DNA of 64,000 nucleotides from Aphanomyces cochlioides (lineage: Eukaryota; Oomycota; Saprolegniomycetes; Saprolegniales; Verrucalvaceae). The position numbers and the translations under genes were made by a program. This document shows, piece after piece, positions 1 to 12,533 of this stretch. The stretch spans positions 744,001-808,000 of the forward strand of contig JAHQRK010000009.1 of assembly GCA_019828595.1 (NCBI GenBank). Reading direction: 5' to 3'. The notes beneath the pieces were generated by a model. That model had not been told where the DNA came from, did no database searches, and saw only the letters and a program-made list of their open reading frames with translations. Positions within the stretch are counted from its first letter, which is position 1. The number at the start of each line of letters is the position of its first letter.

Positions 1-287
1 CGAAATCTCCCCAACGGCCACCATCGGCAAGGACAGTGCGACCACCTACGGCCGCTTCTACTGCCTCGATCGAAGGCTCAACTACGACAGCATCGCCTCG
101 GGCACGGAGGATGAGTGACACCAGCAGTCAGGTTTCGTCCAATTCCTCGACATCATCAAGCTCTCGGCATCAAGGTGGTGGTGGTGTACACCGAGCCAAG
201 TTCAAGCCACGTGTCTACGGCCCAGGATTCAAAAAGATGTTCTTGCAGATGGCCAAAGACAAGATGTGGCAACAACACAAGCAGTAG
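1..287 (+). CDS. 3' end of an unrecognised gene (partial)
   Basis: An open frame enters from the left edge (reading from base 3) and stops at 285-287. The visible roughly 94 residues are disordered, rich in Ser/Thr/Pro, with the run SSQVSSNSSTSSSS. They end in a compact basic tail containing FKPRVYGPGFKKMF and MAKDKMWQQHKQ. That tail looks like the conserved part and may be a short docking or helix motif. I do not recognise the family and the N-terminal part lies outside the window. The gene converges with the SZT2-like gene, the two stop codons being only 37 bp apart. Confidence 0.5.
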   Translation, partial: KSPQRPPSARTVRPPTAASTASIEGSTTTASPRARRMSDTSSQVSSNSSTSSSSRHQGGGGVHRAKFKPRVYGPGFKKMFLQMAKDKMWQQHKQ

Positions 288-324
288 CGACAGTATCTGT
301 ATAAAAGCAAACCAGATATGATTA

Positions 325-3300
325 TTACCTCACATGCGTCCAGAGCCAGTAGACGATGTGATTGACAAAATCTCGCAATGTTTTTCGCTGTTCATATGAT
401 AGCTGTCCATTCGGAGGCTCTTCGCGACGACAAATTTCCATTTCGACCACTTGCTTCGCATCATTGCCGAGACGATGTTGAATATGAATCATAATGTCTC
501 TAGCCCCGACACACATGAGCAGTACATGGCGGCTCTGTTCAAACTGGTATTCTCGCATTGTTTCCTGCAACCAACGTCAACAAAAGAGCTGAAGATTGTG
601 CAACGTACAGTATGTACATTTTGAAGAAGCTTTGTAAAGTCAGTCCATGGAACTGGAATGTCCAGCAATTCACCCAAAATGGGGTCAATTCTACAGAATC
701 ATCTTTAAAAAGTGTTTGGTGGTGGGCTACTTACTCTTCGAATGAAGTCCGCACTGAAAGTGCCAGGCATTCATCTAGTTGGTCTGCTCTAATTTCAACT
801 TCATCTGCCCATTCTGGAGGGAGTTGAATTTGAGTCTGAATGTCAAGTTGTTTGCCAGAATACAGCAGTCTCGACCAGAGGACGTCGCGGTGGTAGTCGG
901 TCTTGGCAACATCCAATAGCTCAGTCACAAATTCCTACAAAAGCAATGATGATGCCACTCCAATACACTCGTAGTCGATACCTTGACGTGATGTGCGAGA
1001 TCAGCCGTATCAAATGGATTGTGGTTTAAGTGCAGAGCATACGCAGTCACTGTAGTCTTGCTTGAACTTGTCACGATAAGCGAATACGGACTGTCAGCTT
1101 CCTCGACGTGAACGTTGCGTTTGAAATGACCAGTGGTGGATCTCGCTGCAAGTGCGTTGGGAGTTCCAAATACGAGGAGATCACCAACATAATATCGCTT
1201 CGCGTGGCAAGCAATATACCTCATCAATATTGATACGTCCACATTGATTTCGACTTCCAAAACAATTTGAACGATGCAGTGCTCGGCACCACAGGGTGGT
1301 GCCGGAAACGTTGCCAACAAGCCATCCAAGGCACTTGTACAATGCCGCAAATCTGTGTGAGGATTCAGCATCAAATGTTCTTCCAGTTGGTCTTTTGTTG
1401 TGGAGAGTGCTCGCAAAAGATATGCATGTATGTCTACCACAGCAAAATCATATACCATAGGCAGAATATTGAGTAGGCTTTGGACGTAGCTCATTGTACT
1501 GACGATTTGATCGCCGCTCAATTGAGCAAAGCTTGATTGTGGAAGATGTCGCCCAGCATCCAAGCTAACTACATCGCGCTCCGATACAAAAAGGGCCCTT
1601 ACCCCCATACCGGGCATTCCGATCTTGCCCTCTGAGAGCTCGATCAAAACCAAGCCTTCGGTTTCCTTCTTGACATACACCCGAGATGCGAGGGCAGAAA
1701 AACCAGCTCTCTTTAAATGCCCAATGAGTTCTGATAAGAACGCTTGCCTTCTTGAATCATGGAGCTCGGATTGAAAGGCTGTGACACGTTCGATGAGTGA
1801 GCTAAAGAGCTCGCTTGGACGACCAATCCCTTGACATAAGTAGTCAACGTGGAGCCGGCCAATCTTCGCGTAAACCGCATTGAATATAAACTGGATTTCG
1901 TACGATAGCAATGTCAGCATTCCATGGGCATCATCCTTATTCAAGACGGTTGGTGGTATCGCGGGCCATGGCCCAGTGAAACTCACTGAAAAATATCGAT
2001 GCAGCATCAGTCGACCACAGCTCAGAAGTTTCTCCAGGGTAAAAGGAGAGATAGATCCAACATCTTCTTGAGAAAGGAGGGATTTGAAGACGTCATAAAC
2101 GTTGTTGTAGCTTGTACGGTGAGCATCATGAAAGTCCAATGCAGAACGCAACTTAATTCCATGATATGAGAGAGGGTCACTCGCTTTGAGGAGTTCGTTG
2201 CGCTCATTGCGGTTGTAATGACTGAACGACGAAGGCAAGAGAGTTCGCAATGTATGGCGCCATACAGAATCTATGAGAGCAACGTCAGATGATGATATCA
2301 CATTTTGATGACATACCTTTAGCAACAATTTTCTCTGCGTTGGACTGGCGACGAGGGGGTAAACTCGGCTTGGTTGCAGCTATGGTCTTGGTCGCTGCTG
2401 CCGTTGGTGTCACTTTCAATGAAGTTCGTGGTGCCAACATGTCTTTGTTGAGAGTTAGACTCCAAGCGGGGGGTAATTTGCTTTCAGAGGAATCGTCAGT
2501 AGGAGCAGATGCAGGAGGGGCTTTTACAACTCCTCTGGCGCGGGCACGAGCTGCCATCAGAGCATTTGTGGCATTAGGAGGAACAGGTGCTTTGCGTGTG
2601 GTCACCATGGGGGGAGGATTCACAACACCAGGACGTGGAGCTGTCGGTCCAACTGGTGTGATAGGAGGCATTGTAATTGTCGGCTGATCAACTTTTTCAG
2701 ATGTTGAGCTGGAAACTCGCGGTCGTGTCACAATGTCCTCCATAGGTGTGCCAGTTTCACGAAGATATTCTGCGAGGCCCATTCCATCGATAGCACGGAG
2801 GAGAGTTGCTGAGACAACGGCTGGAGGATTGTTGTTGTCCAGCAAAACGTGAAAGATTTGTGGTGTAAATGCAATAAGGGTACTGGAAAAATCCCGAGGA
2901 GTCCACGAAGCTGACTTGCCTTGTATAACTGGAGCCTTTACAACAATCGCACTGGGTTGAAGCATGACACAAGTTGTGGGTGCAGCAAGCGTGTAGCCTC
3001 TCTTCTGGAACAAAATGCTCCGAAGAAGTGTTTGACGTAGATGACACCATCCAATGGCTTTGGCAAAACCCGTGCTAAGAATGTCGAGAACGTGGGGATG
3101 GCAGTTGTAACCAGCAAATACAAGCCCTTTATGGGAGAGCTCTATTTGGTAAAAGATATGACGAGGGTTTGCAAGAATTGAAGAGTGCATCATTGTGTCA
3201 TGGTCATGAACATCTTTTGAATGGCGAGGAGAGACCATAGGTGAGCTGTTCGTCGTAGCATTCGTGTCTACTGACTGGAGAGAACTTGCAGAGAGAGTCT

Positions 3301-6300
3301 TGACAAGACGGGAGTCATCATCAAATGAAAACTTGGAGCAGACACCCATGGGACAGACCAGCGTAAACGAGTCAGTGAAATTATACATCGCCCGGGTAGC
3401 CTCAGCATCGTATGCCTCGTACCTCGCTTCGCTGCCCGATCTGTAAAATACATTTGGTCTATAAATGGTGGGGTTAATTCTTGGTCAAGCGAAGAAACGC
3501 ACCGAACGTAGCTTGGAAGACGCTCAAAAGGCACCGAAAGCTGCTTTACAACATGCTCGATATCGTACGAGGGAATAATATCGCGTTGTTGCATCACTGT
3601 AATGCTTGTTGACGAGAGCTCACTCGCTTTACCCATGAGATGTCTCAATTCTCGGACGACATCCACGGGAAAATTGCACGGCGTATCTTGTGTATTGCGA
3701 CGTAGTATTGACTCGATCGCATATTCATAAAGAGCCTTCGCATGGAATGGTTATATTTTGCAATTGGGTTATCTTTTACCTGTTGTACTGCGACTCCGAA
3801 CACATCGTGAATCAATTCGGCGCTAAGTTGACCTCGAACAAACACACGAAAACGAACTGACAACGAGCTAGAAAAATTTGGCCATGCTGACAAAACTTGG
3901 CTCCACGCCAATGGGGAAACATTTTCTCCTGTGAATGGAATGATACGATGTTTCCTGCAGTGGCATGATACCTGAGTAGGCTGAATCATCGAGAACATCA
4001 AAGAAAACCCAAGCTAACCCTTTACCAAGTGACGCCACAAACCCTGACCGGCCGCTTAATTCAGGATTCACATTAATGACGAAGGACAACGTCGAAGCCG
4101 AATCTTCAAGCAAGCTGTTGTCTGCTAACTTGATCGAATCACTGGCATCTACAGGATCGATTGGTGGTGCCAAGCGAATATAAGGCGTCTCGACTAATTT
4201 TTCCTTGACGAAATGTAAAAAGAGATGCTCATCCAGCTGTGGGATGCAAAAAGAAGCAGTTTGTGTCGGTTTGCTGATGTCTGGGACCAGAAATTCAAAA
4301 TCGGCCGTCGTGAGCTTGTTTTGTCTGGATGATCCAGATACAGAACGTGATGCCTTCATATTAGGCATAGCTTTCATCAAAATGTTCAGCAACGACTCGT
4401 CAAGCTTTTGTTCAAGTACGCGGCATAATTCGACTGTGATATCGTCACCAGGTTCGCGAATACCAAATACTTGCAGCTCAATCGTAGGCTTCTCTGTGCT
4501 CGTCTCAACTAAAGTCATATAAAAGACATGACCACGCTTGTCCCTGTAGACAAACACATGATGACGATTGTGCACTTGAAATTGCTCCAGCGCGGACGTA
4601 CATAGCATGTTTAGTGTCAAGGTGGGATTGAGTCGGGCCTTGAGGACAAAAGCCGCTTTGAATTTACATGGACATTCAAACTGCCCGGGCCAAAAGAAAC
4701 CGTTGGAGGTTGTGGATTCGAGGAGGTTACCACTACTGGATACGTGGTGCAGCTGGTGTTTTGATGGAGCCAAAAGCAAGGGGCTGCATGTGCGAGTCTC
4801 GTGAAGCTGCTGCAATAATAAAAATTGATTCACTTGTGTCACTGAGGTCATAACCCCCAAATGTAGTTTTGTCAGTAGTGCCAACTCATCGACTCCATCC
4901 TGGTGGGTTATCGGAGCTGGAATATGGAGGTTGAGAGAAACTGTATCTGCGGCAACGGAGAAAAAAGCCCAAAACATAATTGGCTCATCAGGACCCCTGA
5001 TAACGAAGAATACTGGGCCACATCGAACGAGATGAAGCAAGTGGTTGGAGAGCAAAAGTTCATGAAAGAGGTGCATGACTGGTAATCCTGGTATTTCTAG
5101 AGGCAGGAACGACAGAGGATACTGAACACGACGTACACTGGAAGGAGGTAGTTCTTCAAATAGCATTTGTACCAATGCACCAAGAGGTGGACTTTCAATC
5201 GACAATGGAGGCAAGCATTGCAAAATCAAGAGTACATGCTGAGCACACAGCTCTTGAATCGAGGAACGAAGGCGAATGAGAACAGGTGGTAACTTCGGCT
5301 CTTGGTTCTCGGGTAATGTCATTACCACAAGACGCAAATAAATTCGTGGATAGCGAACATCTTTCAGCATCTCCGATAAATATAAGACATGGTCAGTTAA
5401 TGTCCGCTCTTCTGGATCTGGTAGACGATCTTGCCCCATGTTTTTCAGGACGTCAGAGAGGAATTGTGAGTCACCAAGGACTCGAACACTCTTCGACCGA
5501 GGTCGCACATCAGTTGAAGGCCATGCCTCTTCGTCTTGCCAGCACTCAAAACGAACAAAAAATGTTGACGCTCCATCAGCGTCGTCTCCAGTGAAATAAT
5601 ACCATTGAGATTGGGGAATCGGTGTCAAAACAACGGCAGTCAAACTTTCAAGTGCAGTGTCCAAAGTGGATGGTGCAGCTGAAAATTCGAGCGGCAACAT
5701 TGCATGAAGCCTTGTGACATCAACATCAAGCGACACTTTCGTACAACTCCAGAGGGCTTGCAACAAGTCACAGGGTTGGATTGATGCCCCACTTCTCAAA
5801 GCATGGTAGACACCATGAGAAAAGTTTTGCTCATGGGCGGCTTTCACCACACGTACAAAATTCTCCATTTCGATTGACTTATCCATTGTCGGCGAAGGTT
5901 TCGCAACCAATGAGCACTCGTAGAATTGAATTGGAAGCACGTCGAATGGAACATCTTTCTCGTCACTTCGTACTTCCATCCACTTCTTTCGCTGTTCAAA
6001 CCATGCCATGTCATGTGTGGCCATACGTTGAGTTTCTGGCGCAACAACTGACGAGGAGAGTCCAGCTAGCCACTTAAGCCGTTCGTCAGGTGATTCAACT
6101 TCGGGTGGCTCAGTAGTTGGAGTTAAGCTGGGTAATATCTCCAGAGCAGGAATAAATACGAGTAACATCGTATACTCACCAACAACTTTCGCAAAACACC
6201 TCCCTGAGGTGATTGGGGCCATAACAGTTTCAGGGAGATCGATTTGAAGCGAGTGAGATATCCATAGAGGGCCAGCGGGAACGTGCGGGGGTGGGTTCGA

Positions 6301-9236
6301 CTCTGTCCAGGCTACCTCGCAATCGGCAAGTCGAAGAAGTGACTCGAGGACCATGTCGTGGAGGTAGCGATTGGCATTTGACTTCTTGGAATCATTCATA
6401 TAGAGAAGAAACCTCTCGGTAATCGGAGTGCACGTTGTCAAGAGCCGTGGAGCACTGAATGGCGAATTCAGGACACGCAAACCATTGAGTGATGTAGGTA
6501 AAAGGGTATTGTCGGGGGGAGCTACACTACGTACTCCTTCTTTCGTCGCTTGAACGATGCTGTAGAATGTAAGCAAGCATGACAAAACGTGCAGGTCAGA
6601 CTGGTATAATTGAACTTGCATCTTTTCAAACCATTCTGTATCGCTGAAAGCGGTCTTCGTTGTCGATGATGGGGGAGGTCCAAATGGAGTCTGAGATGAT
6701 TTTGTCGGTGAGACTATCGTTCCCGTTACCGGCTCCATCCAAAATGAAGTCATCACAGTCGAGCTTGAAACAACTGAAATCGCGCATTGGAACAGCGCAG
6801 TGAAAGTTCGTTTATCGTTCTGAACAAGTACTTCCTGCACAAGAAGCACAAAAGAAGAGCCCGATTGAAGTACGACAAGACCTTGTTCTTGCCTTGTTGC
6901 CTGAAGCCTCCTGATGGCTTCTTGTTGATGGGCTTCATCAATATGCCAAAGCCACACAGCATGCCACATTGAAGCAGCAAAAACGGGAGTACTCACTCCA
7001 CTTCCTCCACAGCAAGTCGATGCAGAGCTGGGCATCGCAACTGTAGGGTCTGGTTCAATCAGCCAAGTAAGCGTAATTGGTGCTAAAAGTAAACGCTGAA
7101 TATGTCGATAGCTCACAACAAGTCCACTGGTGTCAACATTCAGTAATCTTTTCAATTCAGAGAGTACAGTCTTACGGACACCAACCTTCGCAGAATAAAA
7201 CGCCACATGGATAATCACAATTCCCGAAGGCGATGGCTCAACTCGAACGAAGCACAGTGATTTTTTCTGATTGGAACCTCCACCACTGTTTGAAGTTGGG
7301 GGAGTAGATAGTGCAATCATCGATCCACGCTGTTTGCGGTTCACATTGGGCTTCGGATAAGATTCAGCCACAAGGAATTTTAGATAAATGTTGGGACCAA
7401 GCTGCATTGTCGCCCATCTGCTGAGCAAATCGACTACAAGTGGCTCTGCTTGAGCCCATTTTGTCCATTCAAGGTTGATCAATTCGAATCGTTCAACGTG
7501 GAACCATCGATGCCACAAGAGTGGAGAGAGATCACCCAGGAGTGTAAATACTGGATGAGCAGGTGTGACTGCGGTGGTATTTCGAGAAAATACGTGCAAG
7601 ATAGGCTTTGTATCATGATCGAGTGTCTGGATCTGAATAGCAGAGATCAAATGGAGCATAATGCGATCTCGTTCGTGCAAGTCTTTCAGAAAAGTATGCA
7701 AAGCCAAAGATGTCGCTGACACGGGCATGGACGAGGCTTCGTTCGCAGGGCGCTTTGCAATGACACCAAACTCTTCAAGGAACTTTGCTTGAGCCATCAC
7801 ATCTACTCGAAGCATCATGTCGCTTGACATAAATTTGGCTGTGATCGAATACTCGAGCCAAATGTCGGGTTTCCATTGCAACAGACATTGAACGTATACA
7901 TGTGGCTCCATTTGAAACTTGGCCACAAAGAAACCTTCATGCAAGCGTGCTTGCGCCATCTTCAGGACACTGCCTCGCATTTTATATTCGTGCACTTTCT
8001 CGCGAAAAAGTCGAAGAGGTCGAAAACTTTGTGTCTCGAGAGGTATCGCATCAAGGAGGTGAGGGGTGTTCCACGCATGTTTATTTGGTGCAATCAAAGA
8101 TTGCTTGAAAAACAGAACTGGTTGAAGACTGTTCGCCAAGAGTGGATGAGAGGGACTTGATGTGAGGGAGCGAAGTGTTTCGAGATCAAAAAGAGCTCCA
8201 CCTGTAGCATCAGTTAAGAAGCGGAGCAGATCTGTGTCGGGGACGTAGCCAAACGAACAATGCGGCATATATCCACCTCCAATCTATGAGGCCTCATTCA
8301 TTGAATCGTTCAAAGAAGAAATACCTGGATAGCATGACACTGAATATTATGACGGGCCAACTGCATCATTAAGTCGTCGTAGGCATACATGTCTGGGAGA
8401 TCCACGACGCCATCAGTAACAAGAAACAACATGGGTGAGGCTTCATGGGGCAACGAATTCAGAGCAAACGTAGCATTTTGAAGTAATGTAGAGAGTGATG
8501 TTGGCTCAAGGAACATCAGTGGCGACGATGATGACATCGAGGAAGATTCTGCCCAGTGGTCTTCTAATATTTGAAGCCGCACTTTGACAAGTTTCAGAAC
8601 ATCGTCGACATTGTTCATATGCAGAGAAACGCCTTGTGCAAGTACACACAGCGAGTCTACCATCGCACCTTGCACAATAACAGACAAATAGATGTCTGGG
8701 AAAACAAAGTCAGACTGGTTGTCGGGACGTTGTTGGACGAGGCCACGCAGAAGTATTTCGATGGATTGATAACCGACATCGAGAATAAGCTTGCCTGTGA
8801 TCGGGTCTATTGAAAGTGTCGACGGACTTGCATCCAGGCAAATTACGATGCGATATTTTCGGTGTGAGAGATAAATAGTTGACTCGGGGGTGAGGAAGAG
8901 TCGGAAGTCCGCGTCAGAAAAGACTGGCCATTGGGATTGATCATGGTCTTGATTTTCCGTTGTAAACGACACATTCACCAGTCGTACTCCTTCCTCTTGA
9001 TACATCTGTTGCAGTGACTGTTTGGATGCCGCGTGGAGCGCTGACAGAGGCATTGGAGGAGCTGTAACTCGAGCTGTTCGAGGGATACTTGTGAGAAGTT
9101 GTCTGAGGTGCCACAAAGACAATGCTGGACCATCAAACTGACCAAAATCCTCGGCCTGCAAATGTAGATCCAGTACTTGAGGAGACATTATCACTGTGTC
9201 CTTGACGAAGTTGCTTTCTTCGTCGTCATTCATCAT
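325..9236 (-). CDS. SZT2-like KICSTOR complex subunit (giant protein, multi-exon)
   Basis: SZT2 is the largest subunit of KICSTOR, which in animals recruits GATOR1 to lysosomes and restrains mTORC1 when amino acids are scarce. The N-terminal exon (9236-8325) has the SZT2-like stretches YRIVICLDASPSTLSID and LFLVTDGVVDLP. The next exon (from 8283) begins QIGGGYMPHCSFGYVPD and leads into RFLTDATGG, as in SZT2. A roughly 1,460-codon exon reaches about 4000, followed by shorter exons joined by introns of about 45 nt. Near the C-terminus FVTELLDVAKTDYHRDVLW (about 915-860) matches the SZT2 tail, and the protein ends FVNHIVYWLWTHVR. Clear introns include 8324-8284 and the one with its donor near 2326. 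The joins near 3990 and 3430 are not settled. Estimated length is about 2,700 residues, shorter than the roughly 3,400 in vertebrates. A Pro/Thr-rich linker lies at 2360-2700. Family call good; exon structure partly provisional. Confidence 0.82.
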
Positions 9237-9615
9237 GGCGTCCGGCCGCCGCGCAGCTTTTGGAGTTATATATATATGAAATTATGAAGTGAGAAGATCC
9301 GGATAAGATATCTGGACATAATGAAATCATAGATTTTGGCGCATTTTTCAATTTTCAAGAAAGGTCACGATGCGCCGCTGCCTCAGGAGAACTCGTTGGA
9401 TGAAGGCCCAATGAAGAAATAGGAGGTGAAATTTGGAGGACAATCCATGGGAATATGTATATTAAAAGCTCAACGGGTAATTCCCACTCTGAGGAATAGT
9501 CCAGACCACGCTTCTTCGACATTTCTGTTGATAGATGACTGAGGATCGTATCCGCCGGCGCGTTGCTGCGTCGTTCGAAGTTGTCTCCTACATATATACA
9601 TGGATAAGAATGCGG
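9237..9615. other. Intergenic interval between SZT2-like gene and MAT1, with one short ORF
   Basis: This is the 5' region of the SZT2-like gene and the 3' flank of MAT1. The only notable item is a 55-codon ORF on the minus strand, 9522-9355, starting MSKKRGLDYSSEWELPVELL and containing LLIYIFPWIVLQI. It has no recognisable homology and may be chance or an unrecognised small gene or exon. A TATATATATG stretch lies at about 9269-9280, some 35-45 bp upstream of the SZT2 start codon. Confidence 0.3.
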
Positions 9616-10529
9616 TTATAATGAAATGATCAAGACGTACGAATCTGCCGCTCCTTGTCCTTTCTTTCCGCCGTGGACAGGAACAGGCTGTGGACCACCT
9701 CCGAAAACCCCCGGCTGGAATCCCATCATAGCAGCTTCCATTTCAGCACTGAGTGGCTGGTCGATGGGGATTGCAGTTGTTGGATTCTGTACTTGCTCGA
9801 CATCTTTTTCATCGCGCTCTCCAAGTGCAACCTCCATCAGCTGTGCTTTTTGTCGTTCCAAGTCAGCTTGAAATTTGTTATCTTCTTGTAGCTGGAGGCG
9901 ACGTCTTTCATCTGCCACGCGGCGCTGTTCATCAATCACATGGAGTACTCGTCTCTCCTCCTCTGCTTTCTTGGCATCGTTCGCACTGATTAACAATGCG
10001 TTTTCTTGTTTGTACTGTTTCCACTTTGCATTTGCTGCATCCTTCACAGCATCGTCTTCACTCAAGAGATCAAAGACTACCAGACAATAAAGTCAACGAG
10101 CATTGATACCAATGCGCGTACTTAGATCTTCGACTTCTTCCAGGTATGCGTTGTATTCATCAAGAGTGTTGAAATCCTCACCAGTCTTGTTGTACGTTTT
10201 GAGCACTTTCTTCCGAATCGTGACGTCTTTGTTGAAATCTTGTTCCTCTTTGGTCTTGTCTTGAAGTTGAGACTTCTTTACAAGCTTGCCACACCCTGGT
10301 TTCGCACATGTAATTTCTCGGTGATGCTGGAACTCGAGCTTAACACATCGGTCGCAACTACACCGGATCGGGTAAACTATGCTATTTTCGCAAGTATGAC
10401 GTACTAGCGATGGCCACACTTTGAGATTTTCATTTTCATCGTCGTGTTGAGCACGTTTGCATCGTCATTGAGGGATGTCCCGCACACACAGCACTTTGCG
10501 AGGAGATCGTCGTCGTCCATCACGCCCAT
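9616..10529 (-). CDS. MAT1: MAT1 / Tfb3: CDK-activating kinase assembly factor (TFIIH)
   Basis: MAT1 bridges CDK7-cyclin H to the TFIIH core. Three exons: 10529-10405, 10357-10122 and 10076-9616, totalling 822 nt (273 residues), close to the family length. The N-terminal C3HC4 RING crosses the first intron: CCVCG at the start, CGHRYCDRC at the splice join, then CAKPGC. It is followed by the diagnostic EVTIRKKVLK-type segment (here DVTIRKKVLKTYNK), EDFNTLDEYNAYLEEVEDLI, and a coiled coil with KWKQYKQENALLI. Both introns are 45-47 nt with GTACG donors. The C-terminus is Gly/Pro-rich. The gene is divergent from the OB-fold gene, with 119 bp between the start codons. Confidence 0.93.
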
Positions 10530-10648
10530 GATCTTTCTCCTGAGCGAATTCAATTGTGAGAGTGGACGGTTAATTGAATTTTAACCAATAAAATAAAAAT
10601 ATTCTACTTGATTTGATAAAATATTTTATGTTCTAGCCAATCAGATGA
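10530..10648. promoter_or_regulatory. Short bidirectional promoter, MAT1 / OB-fold gene
   Basis: Only 119 bp separate two divergent start codons (10529 minus, 10649 plus). The interval is AT-rich and contains two CCAAT boxes on the plus strand, at 10585-10589 and 10637-10641. The second lies 8 nt from the plus-strand ATG, so either transcription starts upstream of it or it acts on MAT1. Promoter role is inferred from position and motif. Confidence 0.45.
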
Positions 10649-11995
10649 ATGATTCAAAATACTATCATGAGCGTCGAGCTTTTGCCGCTCAATCAAGTGG
10701 AGAATGGGACGACTGTGTCTTTCTTGGCGTTTGTGCATCAAATCCATCAGGACAAACTCAAGGACAAGAAGCACTGTTGTGTTTGGATTGGTGATCCATC
10801 GGTTCCATTCTTTAAGCTCCATGCCTGGTCCGACGAGTGCACAGTTGTTGCGCGGAAATTGCAAGCAGGCGATATTTGTTGCTTCCAAGAGATCAGCATC
10901 CGCTGTTTCCGTGGCAATAAGGAAGCTCACTTGACTCGCGACTCTTTCTTTAATGTATTTGTGCGCAAGAACCAATTCCAGAACGTCATGTTGGCGTATG
11001 TGCCTTTTACCAGCATTATGCCCCTTGTGGAATGGACAAAGGACCTCCATGCTAAAGGATTCGGCCTCGGACAAGGCAATATTGCAACCGTGAAAATCAA
11101 AGACTTGCGTGAGCACATGCTAGCCCACGTGGTGTGTCGATTGCGTCCAGTTCTTCGACAAGATACACTGCATTACGTCGATGATGACCGTGGACCGCAT
11201 ACGACATTGCGGCAGCTCGTTATGGTTGACGGTCCTGACGATGGCATCCTTTTGAATATCTGGCATGATCATTTTGATCCATCATCCATTCCATTCGGTG
11301 TTTCCGTGGAAGTCCGCCACATTGTGGTATCGTTCAACAGCTTGAGACACTCCTTGATGGCCAACACAACCAGCGAGTCCGCATTGGTACCCCTGACACA
11401 ATCGCCCGTGAGCAGTGCAGAGAGTCATATTGAAGCGCCACTTTTGGCCGTCGACACGTTTGCAGAAGCCGCAGCTGGACAATTTCATGGTCGAATGCTC
11501 ATCCATAATGTTATTCTTGAAGCGCTCGAACTATCTGTGCCATCGACCATGGGGACATGGCAAACTGCGCAGCTTGTAGAAGATTATTGCGCTTGGTGTG
11601 AGTGTGCGCTACCCGAGCAGCCAAACACGGCAGGAGTCGTCCCCCCGCTCTATGGTCCATGTGCAAATCGATGCCAGTATGCCAAGAAATCAATGAGTTG
11701 GAGGTATCGACCAGCGACACTCATAGTTCGTGACAGCTCGAATCAAGCAATTCGGCTACATGTTCAAGATGCAGCAATGCAGGCTCTAGTTGGACACATT
11801 CCAGCAGCAGCAGTTGCCGATGGTCGTCGAATCTCGACGGGCCTTGATGCACGTGAAACTGTGCGCTTCTTGTTAGAAGCTGTGCCAAGTCCAGTTGCCG
11901 TGACAATTCAAGTCTACTGTCACTTTTTTGGCGGTGAAGAGAGAATTGACGACGGCCAGCACCCTATGTACTCGTTTGTATCGATGGAAGGTTGA
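10649..11995 (+). CDS. OB-fold protein with zinc ribbon, shieldin SHLD2/RPA1-like
   Basis: A single-exon frame of 448 residues. Predicted OB-type beta-barrels lie at roughly 20-105, 150-235 and 280-440. The third carries a zinc-ribbon insertion: cysteines at 314 and 317 (CAWC) and at 338 and 342 (CANRC), followed by WRYRPATLIVRDSSNQAIRL. Three OB folds with a ribbon in the last is the plan of RPA1 and the shieldin subunit SHLD2/FAM35A. The length and the N-terminal motif KLQAGDICCF favour SHLD2-like over RPA1. Expected role is single-stranded DNA binding in double-strand-break repair, but this is inference. A second possible start is the in-frame ATG at residue 7. Just past the stop, another frame (about 11989-12108) stays open and reads plausibly (VDDFSFGKTYRQTMRDRL), so the true C-terminus may differ. 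Confidence 0.45.
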   Translation: MIQNTIMSVELLPLNQVENGTTVSFLAFVHQIHQDKLKDKKHCCVWIGDPSVPFFKLHAWSDECTVVARKLQAGDICCFQEISIRCFRGNKEAHLTRDSFFNVFVRKNQFQNVMLAYVPFTSIMPLVEWTKDLHAKGFGLGQGNIATVKIKDLREHMLAHVVCRLRPVLRQDTLHYVDDDRGPHTTLRQLVMVDGPDDGILLNIWHDHFDPSSIPFGVSVEVRHIVVSFNSLRHSLMANTTSESALVPLTQSPVSSAESHIEAPLLAVDTFAEAAAGQFHGRMLIHNVILEALELSVPSTMGTWQTAQLVEDYCAWCECALPEQPNTAGVVPPLYGPCANRCQYAKKSMSWRYRPATLIVRDSSNQAIRLHVQDAAMQALVGHIPAAAVADGRRISTGLDARETVRFLLEAVPSPVAVTIQVYCHFFGGEERIDDGQHPMYSFVSMEG

Positions 11996-12533
11996 TGATT
12001 TCTCGTTTGGCAAAACCTATCGACAGACCATGCGAGACAGACTCGTGCAAATCCTTTATCCTCAGTATTACCTCGTATATTTGTCGACAAGTATGTGGTT
12101 TTAGTAAGAATCCGCCCTCATCCTAGCGACGTCTCCATTCTTACCACAACAAGCTCAATGATTCCACCAGCTAGCTCGAAATCGAGCTACAGTACTGCCT
12201 CTTGCTGTACAGTACAAGCAATATTTGTTGATTTTTCCAAACGCTCCATTCAACTCGGTGGCCGTCTGTTGTATCGCACGACCTTGCTTGAATAAACCCA
12301 AAGCATGCCAAATCGATGTACAGGAAATCTTCTCACTGTCTCTAGTTGTCTCCAACTTTTCGCGACGATCTATGGACATGTTTGTGTTGAGAAACTGCCT
12401 ATCAGATGAGAGTTTAAATATGATCTTGAAGGGACACCGGAGATTGTCATGGCAAGTCACGACACCAGCGCACTGAAGAGCTCTTTCGTACAGTCCCTGG
12501 TCTTTCTCCACCTCACCATATTGTGAATAGGAT
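11996..12533. other. Intergenic interval, no supported gene
   Basis: Between the OB-fold gene and the IQ-motif gene. Overlapping short ORFs on both strands look like chance. The first 110 bp keep a protein-like plus-strand frame, described with the OB-fold gene. I see no RNA gene or repeat here. Confidence 0.4.
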
